This document shows, piece by piece, positions 21,999 through 32,900 of a stretch of DNA of 64,000 nucleotides. Both the position numbers and the translations under genes were made by a program. Position 1 is the first letter of the stretch; each line of letters opens with the position of its first letter. Origin of the DNA: Catenaria anguillulae PL171 (taxonomy: Eukaryota > Blastocladiomycota > Blastocladiomycetes > Blastocladiales > Catenariaceae); NCBI GenBank assembly GCA_002102555.1, contig MCFL01000012.1:62001-126000 (forward strand), read 5' to 3'. A model generated the notes under the pieces. It saw nothing but the letters and a program-made list of their open reading frames with translations, had not been told where the DNA came from and did no database searches.

Positions 21999-23824
21999 AT
22001 GCATTCATACCAGCAGCACGACGGGACTTCTCCGGCATTCATCCAATACCACAATTCGGGCCAGTGCCTTGGCTCGAGCACGGGCGGTTTTGGTGCCACC
22101 ATGCCCGTGCCGTCGCTCCAGTCACTGCCATCGCCGACGCGTTCTGGGCGGCGCCAGTCACCTCGTCCATTGATACTGTCGCCTTCCGGCAACGTCAGCA
22201 CATACTCTTCTGCCACATCAACCGCGCGTCAAGCAGCCGCTCCTTATCCGTCCGTGGCTCATTCCCACACCCAGCAATCCTTGCCACGCTCACTTGGTGG
22301 GCGCCGGCACTCGGCTACTGCGTCGCAGGTCACGCCCGGGTTGACGTCTGTTCCCACGTCGGCCCCGCTCGTGCCTGGTCCAACATGGTTTCCCTCACAG
22401 CAACAAGGATACAGCGGCGGCGATAGCTCAAGTCAACAACACCCGCAACTTCACGGTTCGCTGCCCATGCTTGCGTCGGCGGCGGCGGCTGCCCAGCATC
22501 ATCAGCTCCACCAGCAACCGCTGCCTTCCGCCGTGGTTCAACCCGGGCTTGCCTCGCCGACCTACAATTCTTCCGCGCCTCTGTCATATTCTTCTTCCAT
22601 TTCCATCGACTCACTTTCCCAACTTCCAACGCCAACATCGCCCGCTGGCTCAAGTAGCTTGGGTTCCAAGGACTCGGTCGCACCTGTTTCGGCAAAGCAC
22701 CTGTACTCGCTCAATGAGGAAACGGGCATGTTGACCTGCCATGCGTGCGCAAAGGTTATGCCGCTTTCTCGTCGACCGAGGGGCAGCCCATGGTTCGTGC
22801 TTGATTCTTTTCTTGCCTGGGGATTTCAGTCTCCGTTGTTGACTGGAATATCCCGATCGTTCGCAACAGCCTACAGTACACAATTCGCTACCATGAGCAA
22901 ACTACCCAACACTCGATTTGCGCCGCGGGCTTTTTCTTGTGGCACCACCGCCCGCCAACGTCGCGTCCCTCATCATACGCGCCCCCACCCAATCTCGCGC
23001 GCTACTCTGGCAATCTCACACTCACTGCGCTTGAATGCCTCGTGTACAACCCACTGTACTCTGTGACGCGCACACCTACGGGAGAAAAGCTCATCACATG
23101 CCACATCTGCAACCAACACTTTGGTTCACCTGCATCCTCGTTTTCGTCGTCACCTCCGCCAACAAGTCCAACAGCTTCTTCAGCTGCTCCTGGCATGGAC
23201 CTAGTGTCGGCCACGGTCGCGCACGAGTCCAGCCAACATCACGACCGCGCTATTGTCGCGTGCGCCATGCGCCTGGTGCGCCGGTGGGGCCGACTCGTCG
23301 TGCACCAGCCGTCGGGCGAGGTCCAAGATGTGGTCATTTCTGACAAGGAACGCGAGTGGTATGCCGAGCGCATGGCGGCTGCTGCACTGGTTGAGATTCG
23401 GCCGCGTGCCGAGTCCAACGCGTCCTTGTCGTCCTTGGGCGGTACCAGCATGCCAATGGCGCACGGCACGACGCAGTGGTCACCAGTGGCGACGGCGGCG
23501 GCAGATGGGTCGCTCATGTCGCCGACGTTTTTGGACAAGGGGTGCCCGCAAAGTGTGTATGCGCAACACCAGATGCATACAAGTGGCGTGTCACCGGCAG
23601 CAGGCGATGAGGCAGGCATGGTCTTGACGCCCTTGCTCGGCATGCCCGGTGCTGCCGCGGGCGCGGGCGGGCAGTTCCAGCACGCTCAGCGCCGGCCATT
23701 CCCACCGCCCGTGGCGCCTGGAGGGCGAGGCGGTACCGTGGATCAAGCGTATCAGGCATCCTTATCGACGAGCCCGCCCGTGGGAGCGTCGGGGCGGATT
23801 CGCGTGACCGATTTGTTGAATTGA
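21999..23824 (+). CDS. Uncharacterised protein with duplicated putative zinc module
   Basis: The first about 230 residues from MHSYQQHDG are Ser/Pro/Gln/His-rich, like many fungal regulators. A module then appears twice. Copy 1 has HLYSLNEETGMLTCHACAK, followed after the intron by YTIRYHEQTTQHSICAAGFF. Copy 2 has PLYSVTRTPTGEKLITCHIC, then after a Ser/Pro spacer AHESSQHHDRAIVACAMRLV. Shared features are LYS-x-TG-x-L-TCHxC and a later HE-x3-QH, which could bind one zinc. The proposed intron (22755-22876, GTTATG...TACAG, 122 nt, phase 0) keeps frame with no stop. Exon 1 ends at AAG, and exon 2 ends with RIRVTDLLN. A later donor (GTTCGT) would need a frame change. I do not recognise the family; a DNA- or protein-binding regulator is only a guess. 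Confidence 0.6.
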
Positions 23825-24154
23825 TGCCGGTGCACATTTTTCTCTTTCTCTTTCTTGGTCGACGGGCTGCTGAGCAGCACCTGTGTTGTGATCGATTCCA
23901 GTCCTGAAGGACTGCCCACTTTTCTACATTCCCGCCTCTTTTCTTTGGAACCCCCACACCCTTGTACATATGTCATTTCCCTGTGGTCCATTCCAATCTG
24001 TGCCTGCCACCCACCACTGCTCTTCCCCCTGGCAAGGGAACCATTACAATATATACACAATGACATCTTCCATTTATACATAGCACCATGTCAGCGATGC
24101 AAGCATTCATCCCGGTATCGTTCGTCAATTTGAAGATCAGTGGCTCGAAATGGT
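23825..24154. other. Convergent 3' region
   Basis: 330 bases between the ends of a plus-strand and a minus-strand gene; no supported feature. Confidence 0.5.
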
Positions 24155-24651
24155 TTAGCAAGCACCTGGCGGCGACGCTTTAGTTTCGCTGCGCAACTTG
24201 TCCTTCTACGGCAATGGACCATGTCAGGGCAAGAGTTTAAGCAGAATGAAGCGCCATGAAAATGCACATGAAAAAAGACAAAACATACCCAATCTTGCCG
24301 ACACAGCGGGCAGACAGGAATGGTCTCTTGTTTGGATTCCGTTGCTTGGTCTTGCTTGATACAAGTCCGGATCCATTCCTCGAGGCAATGCGTGTGGAAG
24401 ACGTGCGAGCATTCGCCAACCACTTCCGTGTTGTTTTGTTTTGGTTGACAGAGCCAACGGAGTAAGTACGATGGACGGAATGGGGGTACGGACGAACCAA
24501 GCATACCAATTCCGCACTCGTGTCCCGGATAGGTGCAATGCCCGCACGTAGCTTCCAGGGCAGACGAGCAACATGTGCATATTTCGCCCTTTCTCTCAAT
24601 GTTCCAGTGCCAGCTGGCAACGGGATCCCACTTGACGACGCGGACGTTCAT
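24155..24651 (-). CDS. APC11: Anaphase-promoting complex subunit 11 (RING-H2)
   Basis: Catalytic RING subunit of the APC/C ubiquitin ligase, which recruits the E2. Three exons (24651-24507, 24422-24289, 24205-24155) with introns of 84 and 83 nt give 109 aa. The start MNVRVVKWDPVASWHWNIER matches the APC11 N-terminus. Zinc ligands follow in order: ICTCC, ATCGHCTYPGHECGI, VVGECSHVFHTHCLEEWI and IPVCPLCRQDW. A small insertion (IKQDQATESKQET) lies before the last pair. The tail KDKLRSETKASPPGAC comes from exon 3 and is longer than usual. An upstream in-frame stretch is open but unlike APC11, so I start at the MNVRVVKW Met. Confidence 0.9.
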
Positions 24652-25196
24652 TTCAGAACGGGGTGAGGGCTCAGGGAACAAAATAGCGAGAGGATAGCTA
24701 TCGTGTGGGAATTGGAAACGGATTGCTGGAGGTCGATAGCACATTGTACATGGCGAAACCGAGCGCAATCCACCACCAATTCTTGTGACAAGTACAGGAG
24801 GTCCCGACGTTGCGATCTGCAAGGCAACCGAGGGATCGACGACCTCCTTCCGCTTCAATTCGAGGCATATCTGAGCATAAGCATCGTGGTGTCCCGGAGC
24901 GCATCCTGCAGGTAAGTATTCTTCAGGGATTCCTCCGGCATGGGATAAAAAATGGATGCAGTCCCTTGCGCGCCGCCGATGCAATGCGAATGTGCCGAGA
25001 CAGCCCAACATTCAGACTTGCTACAGTGTTCGCGAGCACAGTTAACTCGGCTGCACCCGCGAGCCAGCTACCCATCTCTTTACCGGCTGCATTCAGCTCA
25101 TGTATGTCAGCCCATGGACCCAAATCTGACAGGCACTCGATACTCGCCGCACTTCTCCACCCGCACCCGAACTCAATCAATACACTGACTGCCCGA
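24652..25196. other. Divergent promoter region
   Basis: 545 bases between APC11 (minus) and the small gene at 25197 (plus). An open minus-strand frame runs through it but I see no family match, so I treat it as non-coding. Confidence 0.45.
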
Positions 25197-25589
25197 ATGT
25201 CCTCTCTCACAACCGCCATCGACGCTGTGTCCGTCCAACCCCAACTCGGTCTCTCGATTCCAATGAGACATCGCTGCCCAAACTAACGCGCAGAACCCAC
25301 ATCTCATCACAGCATTGCCGGCAATCCGCACGTCGACCTGCTGTTTCTCGACGATGCGGGACTTGCCATCAAGTCTGTTGGATCCGTCCCGCGGGATGTT
25401 GCGTGGACGCGGTATGCAGTCAAGGACCAAGTGGTGGCCGTGACGGTGAGCAACCGGTTCGTTGATGTTACTTTTTGCGTTTAAAGGCTGCTTGTGGGTG
25501 TTAACGTGGTGGACCCCGTTGCGTCTAGGCGGTATCTTGTTGCCCAGCTGGACGGGTTTGTTGTTGTGCAATCAACAGCATCGCCGTAG
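25197..25589 (+). CDS. Small protein, possibly roadblock/LAMTOR5-like
   Basis: Proposed exons are 25197-25248, 25294-25456 and 25529-25589, giving exactly 91 aa with no stop. The product starts MSSLTTAIDAVSV, has HVDLLFLDDAGLAIKSVGSV, then VVAVTVSNRRYLVAQLDGF, and ends VVVQSTASP. The VLL-x-DD-x-GL core and the last two strands resemble roadblock/LC7 proteins such as LAMTOR5, itself 91 aa. The middle helix would be short, however. Intron 2 (72 nt, GTTCGT...CTAG) is normal here. Intron 1 (45 nt, GTCTCT...CGCAG with CTAAC) is unusually short. If right, the role would be in a Ragulator-like complex on the vacuole. It could be an unrelated small protein. Confidence 0.4.
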
Positions 25590-25776
25590 GATACAGTATA
25601 TGATACAGCAAGTCGTCATTTGTTCAAGTTGCATGGCGAGAGAACGCAGCCAGTCAGCGTGACAGGCGGACAGAGAGTTGATTGCAATGAAGGACCATGT
25701 ACATACACAAGCGTAGGTAAATAGGAGCTCGAGGTATATCAACATGGAATTTACAGGCACGTATTCTTGATCCAGC

Positions 25777-27306
25777 TCAAGGCGCATCCACAAGCACCCT
25801 GACATCTGGCCGCACCTCAGCCATCCACACAACAATGACGCCAACGTCGGCCACCCCCTGCACCACGCTCTTGTGAATGGCAAGCACACGCAAGTTGCGC
25901 CACCGCGTGGTCCAGTCGACACACGCCAGCACGTCCTTGGACACCCATGGCGCATAGTTGAGTTCCAGGCCAACGAGGTGCAGCAGGTGGTTGCTGAGCG
26001 AGGACAGCGCCCATCCGGCATCGGCCATGGAAAAGAGCACGCCAGAAAGGTTGAGGTGCAAAAGTGAGGCGGTGCGTGGCGAGCTTGTGAGCACGCGTAT
26101 CAGGTCGGATTGCGGTAAGGTGCAAAAGGAGAGGTCAAGCGAAATGAGTGGCGGCGGAGGCACTGGTGGCAAGCAGTGTGCTCGCAGGGGGCATTCATCG
26201 TCATCCCACGAGTCGGGAACCTCGTCGTCGGCAAGGATACCCGAGTCGCTGCGTAACCGGGCGATTGGCAACCCGGAAAAGGAGACGGGCGGATCCAAGA
26301 CACTTGCCAATGCCTCGGTGGAAAATCGCCCGTTGCTCAAATTCACATACTCCAAGGGCGCCGCACCGTGCTCGTCGGCCGACCGCCACCATACCAGATT
26401 GGCATCCGTAGGCGTGACATAAAATGGCAAATGAAACAAGACAAGTTGCCGCACATCTGCCGGGAGTAGGTGAATGGGAACGAGCCTCCGCAACCAAGCA
26501 TTGTCCCCGGGCCTCCCTGCGACCACTGCTGTTGTAGTCACGTACATGTGATGCAACAGGTGCACGCGCCGCAAGTAGGCAGCAAGCGCAAACGTCTTGA
26601 GGCTCGGAACCACGCCGTGCGTGTCCTTGAGGTTGTAAAGCGGCGACTTGATGATGGATGTCATGCGCCAGCCCTTTGGCGAGGGGCCCGCGAGGCCATT
26701 GTTGAGGTACTGCTGGGCCCATTGGTCGCGGATGCGGGCGTCTTGTGTTTCAAGCATGGCGTGAAAGGCGTGAATGGGCGATTGAGCGAGTGGAGAGGCG
26801 ATGGTGGATGTGGGGACGGGTGGAGCTCGTGGTGGGGCACGGGATGGGCGCAAAGAGGACGAGGAAGAGGAGGATGGTGGTCGGAGGAGAGACAGGGTGG
26901 AGCGCAGGGCTTGGGCTCGGGAGGGCCCATCGAGTCCAACTGGAGCGGGCCGAGGAAGAGCGGTGGGATCCGCGGCAGCGGGATCACCGGAGGGTGTCGG
27001 GAGCGGCGGGAGAGGGACGTGTGCAGAAATCATTGTGGAGGGCTCCGAGTCCGAGTCCAAGTCGGATTGACTGTGGTCCGAAAGGGAGAGGGAGTGCGAT
27101 TCGACAATGGCCGATGCGGGGGCGGCGGTGAGGGGACTGAGCAGGCGGTGCAGGGCCGCGTGACGCTTGCGCAGTTTTGGGGTGGGTTTGGGCGAGTGGG
27201 AAGAAAGGTGGGGATACGAATGCAGTGCAGAATCCGAGTCGGAGTCGGTGTCTGGGAATCGAGGCGGGCGAGAGCTCTTTGACGAGGGCCGAGATTTTTT
27301 GCGCAT
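25777..27306 (-). CDS. Leucine-rich-repeat-like protein, unknown function
   Basis: Intronless, 509 aa. The first about 190 residues are Ser/Pro-rich with basic and acidic patches. From about residue 200 the protein becomes globular (WRMTSIIKSPLYNLKDTHGV; LVPIHLLPADVRQLVLFHLP). The C-terminal third has leucine-rich-repeat rhythm: PLISLDLSFCTLPQSDLIRV, LLHLNLSGVLFSMADAGWAL and HLVGLELNYAPWVSKDVLAC. The LPADVRQLVLFHLP stretch is faintly F-box-like, which would fit an SCF substrate receptor, but it is weak. The start at 27306 (MRKKSRPSSKS) is the only reasonable one. No damage is seen. Confidence 0.65.
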   Translation of the reverse strand: MRKKSRPSSKSSRPPRFPDTDSDSDSALHSYPHLSSHSPKPTPKLRKRHAALHRLLSPLTAAPASAIVESHSLSLSDHSQSDLDSDSEPSTMISAHVPLPPLPTPSGDPAAADPTALPRPAPVGLDGPSRAQALRSTLSLLRPPSSSSSSSLRPSRAPPRAPPVPTSTIASPLAQSPIHAFHAMLETQDARIRDQWAQQYLNNGLAGPSPKGWRMTSIIKSPLYNLKDTHGVVPSLKTFALAAYLRRVHLLHHMYVTTTAVVAGRPGDNAWLRRLVPIHLLPADVRQLVLFHLPFYVTPTDANLVWWRSADEHGAAPLEYVNLSNGRFSTEALASVLDPPVSFSGLPIARLRSDSGILADDEVPDSWDDDECPLRAHCLPPVPPPPLISLDLSFCTLPQSDLIRVLTSSPRTASLLHLNLSGVLFSMADAGWALSSLSNHLLHLVGLELNYAPWVSKDVLACVDWTTRWRNLRVLAIHKSVVQGVADVGVIVVWMAEVRPDVRVLVDAP

Positions 27307-27668
27307 TGCTTGTGATTTGCATTGGGTGTTGGTTGGGTGTGTGGAACGTGGAGTGAGTCATCCAGCGTTTTTTCAAGCGCATGCAACGTCCAATCCCGAA
27401 TAGTGACTCAAAATTGAATTGAAAATGGAATTGTCAAGTGGATCGGAGGACCTGCGTTGGCGAGATCAACGCGTCTGCCTTTGCGGACAGTCCAGTCAAT
27501 GCACAGTCAATGATGCGGGAGATGCATAACGATTCCCCGCCCTCGAAGTTTGAAATTTGAATTTTGCCGCGACTGCCACCAAAAACCAACGGTCGCCGGC
27601 CAAAAACCCACGACGACCCGCTCAATCATCCCATGCACATGTACATCCTGCAACCCATATTCGTAGCC
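27307..27668. other. Divergent promoter region
   Basis: Up to 362 bases between the leucine-rich protein gene (minus) and the amidase gene (plus). No feature beyond the two 5' flanks. Confidence 0.5.
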
Positions 27669-29595
27669 ATGTCGTCGTCCACTCCCACCTCCAACACGGG
27701 CACCTACACGCCCGTCCGCCAATCGGCCCCCGTCGTCACGGGCAAGGCCCTGCTCTATCTCGTCTACCTCGCCACCAAGCTTCCCTTTGTCGGCGCAAAG
27801 TTCTGGAGCGACACGGGCATGTACTCGCTGCGCACCCACACGCACAAGCTCAAGGGTGTCGACGCCACGTTGCTCCCGCTGATCCCGCCCTCAAAGGCCC
27901 AGCGTGACACTTCCCAACAGGCGCAACTCACCTTGGCCGATCTGTTCCGCTTGGCCGATGCACATGCCGTGGCGAACCCGCCCGACGCCGCCAACAAGCC
28001 CATGGCTCACTGGACCGTGTTCGACTACTATGCCGCCTACAAGGCCGGGACCACCACGCCCCTGCGTGTTGCGCAGGCCGTGCTCGACGCCATTCACGCC
28101 TCGGACAATCCTGCGACCGAGAACCCAGCACTCACGGCCTTCTTGCACACAAACAAACAAGCTACCTTGGCGCAAGCGCAAGACAGTACCGACCGGTGGG
28201 CCGCCGGCCAACCCTTGTCCATCTTTGACGGCATCCCAATTGCCGTCAAGGACGAGCTCGACGTTGCCCAGTTCCCGCCCGCAGGACTCGGCACCTCCTT
28301 CTTTGCCGCCACGCGCAACCTGCCTTCCCTAGCGCCATTTGACTCGTTCTGCATCGGGCAACTGCGTGCTGCGGGCGCCGTGTTTGTTGGGAAAACCACA
28401 ATGTCCGAGCTGGGCCTCGACATCATCAACTGCAACCCGATCACGGGCACGCCGCGCAATCCGTGGAACCCAGCGCATCACACGGGCGGATCGTCGGGCG
28501 GTAGTGCGGCATCGGTGGCGTCGGGCCTCGTGCCTGTGGCCGTGGGCGCCGACGGCGGCGGCAGCGTGCGCATTCCCGCCTCGTTTTGCGGCGTGTATGG
28601 TCTCAAGCCCACGTGGGGCAGGATTTCGGGCGGTCCCACTCCCAGTGTGGATCCGTCAACGGGCCACATTGGGCCCATGGCCACGTCCATTGAAGGATTG
28701 GCCGCCGCGTATGCGCTCATGAGTCTGCAGGCGGATCCGGCATCGTTGACCGCGGATTTGGCACCGCCCGTGGCGTTGCCCAAGTTTTTGGCGTACAAGA
28801 GCCCCAGGGATTTGAAGGGCCTGCGGATCGGCTTCTATCGGGATTACTTTAGCGACGCCGAGACGTATGTCAACGAGGCGGTCCAGGGCGTGTTGGATTA
28901 CTTGGTACAGCATGCGGGTGCTACTGTGGTGGACATGACCATTCCAGACATTCCCCAAGTGCGCGTGGCGCACGTCATGTCCATTCTCAGCGAGGTGGCA
29001 TCGCTCATGCATCACCAGTGTCCGAATGAAATGGGCAAGTTGTCGTATCCAACCCAAGTCTTGATGAACCTCGTGCAGCTGGCCACCAAGACGGTACGCT
29101 CATGTCCATATTTTTTTTCTCTCGTTCCCCATCAAAGTCTCACGCTTTTCTTGTGTATACATACAGGACTACCTCACTGCACAACGCCAACGCACACAAA
29201 CCCTCGCGCACCTGCGCAACCTCTTTGCCAACCAAATTGACGTCATGATCCTGCCCACAACCGCCATGGTGGCCCCGAAAATCAACCCAACGTCGCTCTC
29301 TGCCGGCATTTCCGACGCCAGCTTCACGCTCGACGGTATGCGGTTTGCGTTCCTGGGCAACCTCACGGGCTTGCCCGCACTTTCGTGCCCTGTCGGTTTC
29401 CACGAGGGCTTGCCCATTGGGTGTCAAATCATGGGCAAGTGGTGGGACGAGGACACGGTGTTGACGGTGGGTCGGGCCGTGAGCGAGTACTCGGCGAGCA
29501 AAAAGACGAGGGCTATGGCCGCGGGTGAGGGTGATGCCGAGGGAAAGCCAAAGGTGTGGTTTGATGTGTTGGGTGAGGCCGTCAAGAGGATCTAG
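27669..29595 (+). CDS. Amidase-signature hydrolase, fatty-acid-amide-hydrolase-like
   Basis: Hydrolyses C-N amide bonds with a Ser-cisSer-Lys triad. The Lys lies in PIAVKDELD, and the glycine/serine core reads [20 protein letters not shown] then [20 protein letters not shown]. Two exons (27669-29093, 29167-29595) flank a 73-nt intron (GTACGC...TACAG), joining ATKT to DYLTAQRQR. An N-terminal hydrophobic helix ([20 protein letters not shown]) suggests membrane attachment, as in FAAH-type enzymes. An in-frame ATG at 27633 would add 12 residues; I chose 27669 for its context (GCCATG). About 617 aa. The substrate cannot be told from sequence; GatA-type tRNA amidotransferase is less likely because of the helix and the length. 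Confidence 0.88.
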
Positions 29596-29962
29596 ACCGG
29601 ATGCTCTCGAAAGTGGAAGCCAACGGGAAGGGGCGTACACGTTGATGGTGATGATGTGTGTACGGAATCAACAATTTTGTCTTGTCGGCGCAACTTGCGA
29701 AAACGTAATCAATCAATACAGTACAGTGCAGCCTGGCTCAACTTGGGCCACCAGACCACGATTTCGCCTGGCAAGCAATGCGCATCAGGAATCATAGTCG
29801 ACAGAGAAGAAGAAGCAGAAAGTCTATACAAGCTGTATTGAGGTGTTTACCAATCAAAACGGTAAAAAGTCGCAATGTGGGGACACAAAAAAGTAAGAAA
29901 ATGAAATAGATATGTCACTAACAGAAAACAGGGGCGACCAAACACTCCACGCCCGAGTAAGT
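29596..29962. other. Convergent 3' region
   Basis: 367 bases between the amidase end and the ATPase end; no supported feature. Confidence 0.5.
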
Positions 29963-32900
29963 TTACAGAGGAATGTGCTTGCGCTGCAGCGGGTACTTTT
30001 CGCGAACCATCTCGCGAACGGGGCCAATCACACCAAGACGCTCGACCAGCAAACACAAGACAACGTTGGCCATGACGTACACCCACAGCTTCCACCGGAA
30101 CGACGTGGGCATGTAGTTGTTGCCCCACGGGTTGTTATAGGTATCGATGGCAAACGTGGGCTTGGGCAAGCCCCAGGTGCGCTCGAGAGCATCCGGGTCG
30201 CCGCAGTTGATGCGGAACATGCAGTTGACCGGGTTGGGTTCCGACAGCAAGATGAAGCCGATAAAGCCCATGAGCGTCACGTAGAGCAGGACATAGAGAC
30301 GATTGGCAAACCACGACCGGCGGAACAAGAAGCCAAAGTTGAACACGGCGCCGTTGTTGACAAACTGGTGCACGACAATGATGGAGATGATGGTCGATTC
30401 GTAATTGTCGCCCATCAACCACCACTTGGCAGCGTCGACGGCCGAGGCGTCAAACTCCTTGCAGCGGAACCAGTCTTGTTGGAACAACCACCACACACCC
30501 ATGAACAAGAAGGTCCAGTTGATGACGGTTTGCGTCAGAATGGAAATCAAGGTTTGTGGGCCGAGCAACTGCGCCGTCGGGCGACGGGGCTCCAAATGCT
30601 TGAGGGCGCCAGATTGCGTCAGAGCGTAGATGCTCGTCACGACAATGATACCGTCAATGTAGATCCAGATCCACTCAGGCAAAATGACCGAGAAGTAGTA
30701 CTGGACAAGGCAGAAGCTCGACATGGTCATACCGTACATGACAAGGAACTTGAAGCCGGCAAAGCTGGAAGCAAGGGCCGCACGGCCTTCGGCAACGAGA
30801 TCCACGCACGAACGAACCGACTTGGTCTTTGACGAGAAGGGAGCAACAATGGATGCCTCGGCCTCAGACAGGGCAACGCCGACATGAGCAGCATTGAGGG
30901 CACCGCAATCGTTACCACCATCGCCGCACATACCAACAATCATGCCGTCGACCATGTGGCGCTTGACAACGTCAATCTTTTGCTCGGGCGACATGCGACC
31001 CCACACGCGGAACGACAAGAGGTACTTTTCGGCGAGATCCGTCTTGACGAGCTTGGCCCAAGCAGCGCCAGAGGCGGCAAGATCGAGCGGGGTAATGTGG
31101 CGTTGGCGCCAAAGGGCATCGACTTCCTCCTCGGTCAAGGCTTGCTCGGTATCAATGTCGCGCCACACGAGCTGGCCGGCCGACACGTCACTGCCTTCAA
31201 TTTCCTCGTTGCCGGAATCGGAACCGTTGCCAGACTTGAACTCGACATCGGCGTACACGCAGCGCGCATAGTTGTCGCCGTACAGAGGAGACAAACCGCA
31301 CTCGCGGGCAATGTAGATGCAAGTAAAGACATTGTCGCCGGAAATCATAACGGTGCGGCACAATCCACGGTGCAGCTCCTCGATCGCGTCCTTGGTGTCG
31401 GGCTTGAGCGTGTTGCGGAAGACAACGAGACCAACGAGCGACAGGTTGCACTCGACATCCTCGCGCGGTTGGTGAATGGCGGCATCAATCGACAGCTTGC
31501 AGGGCTTGGACGCGAGCGCGAGCACATAACCACCGCGCTTGGCGTAGTTACGGGCCACCTCGTCGTACCAGGCAGGGACACCATCAGTGCACATGTCGCG
31601 AATCTTTTCGTACGAGCCCTTGACGTATAAGTGCAGCGACTTGTCGGCCGACGACTCGACAAGAGTACCCATGGTTTGCTTGGCGTGCACAAACTCCCAG
31701 CGCTTGAGAATCTTGCCGAGCTGGCCCCCGTTGGCAGACGTGACCTTGTCGCCGTCGAGCGCGCACTTTGTGAATTCAAACATGGACACGTCGACCGGGT
31801 TGCCAAGAAGCTGGTCTTCATGAGCAGAGAGCGAGTGGGCAGTGGCGAGACCGAGACGAGCAGTGGCATCGAGCGAATCGTAATCGGCATCGAGCTCGGG
31901 CAACTTGGCAGCGTTGGCCACCGACTTGGACGCAGGCAAAAAGCCCCACATGTCCAAACCTTCCTTGGTCAAGGTACCGGTCTTGTCAAAGCAGAACACT
32001 TGGGTCTTGCCGGCCATGGTGATGCGCGGCAAATCAATGCAGTACACTTGATGCTTGCGAACCAACCGATCCGCGGCAACAGACTGGCCAGCAACGAGCA
32101 CGGCAGGGAGCAAAGGCGAAATGACCTCGGAAATGATAAATACAGCATAGAACCATGACGAAATCGATGCGGGACCCATAAAGTAAAGCACGAGCGAGAA
32201 GCAAATGACACCCCAGACGAGCATCACCATGAGGACAACCTTGAGCTGCTCGTCAAACACAAACTTGATGGGTGTCGGGTGGAGCATCTTTTGAATCATT
32301 TGGCCGCGCGACGTGTTGACGTTGGTCTTGAGCACCAAACCGTACGAGCCATCGTCGGCTTGCAAAACACCGGTACCGGCCAGCAAAATGTGGCGCTTGT
32401 GGTGCGTCTGATCCAAGGCCGAGGTGTCGGTAGCGAGGGCCGGGAACTTGCGGATCGGGCGGGACTCTCCCGTGAGAGAAGACTCGTCAAGGAGCGCTTG
32501 GCCATTGATGAGCAAAATGTCGGTCGACAAGGTTCCGGGTTGGAGCTGCACAATGTCGCCGGGAACAATTTGGCGACTGTCCACGAGTGTCCACGAGCCG
32601 TTGCGAAGCACAGAGACTGCAGTCGAGACAGCAGCGAGCTCGCGAATGCGGCGGTGCGACTTGTACGAGACGTGGGTTTTGACGAGCGACGCAATCAAGA
32701 TGACGATGGTCAAGACCAGGCCCATCTTCCAGTACGAGAAGTAGTACCTATTGAAAATGCAACAAGTGCGTGAGCCAAAACATGTCGTGCATATTCGCGC
32801 TGTGGGAAACGAGATCGTACCAGACCCAGAGGCAACTGCACTGGTACAAGTAGAACCAACCGCCCAGCTCGGTAGCCCAAAGACCGAGGAAAGTCTTGGG

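Noticed and set aside
24652-25011. Upstream in-frame extension of APC11
   Set aside because: APC11 proteins start at the MNVRVVKW-like sequence; the upstream part has no match and probably is 5' flank.
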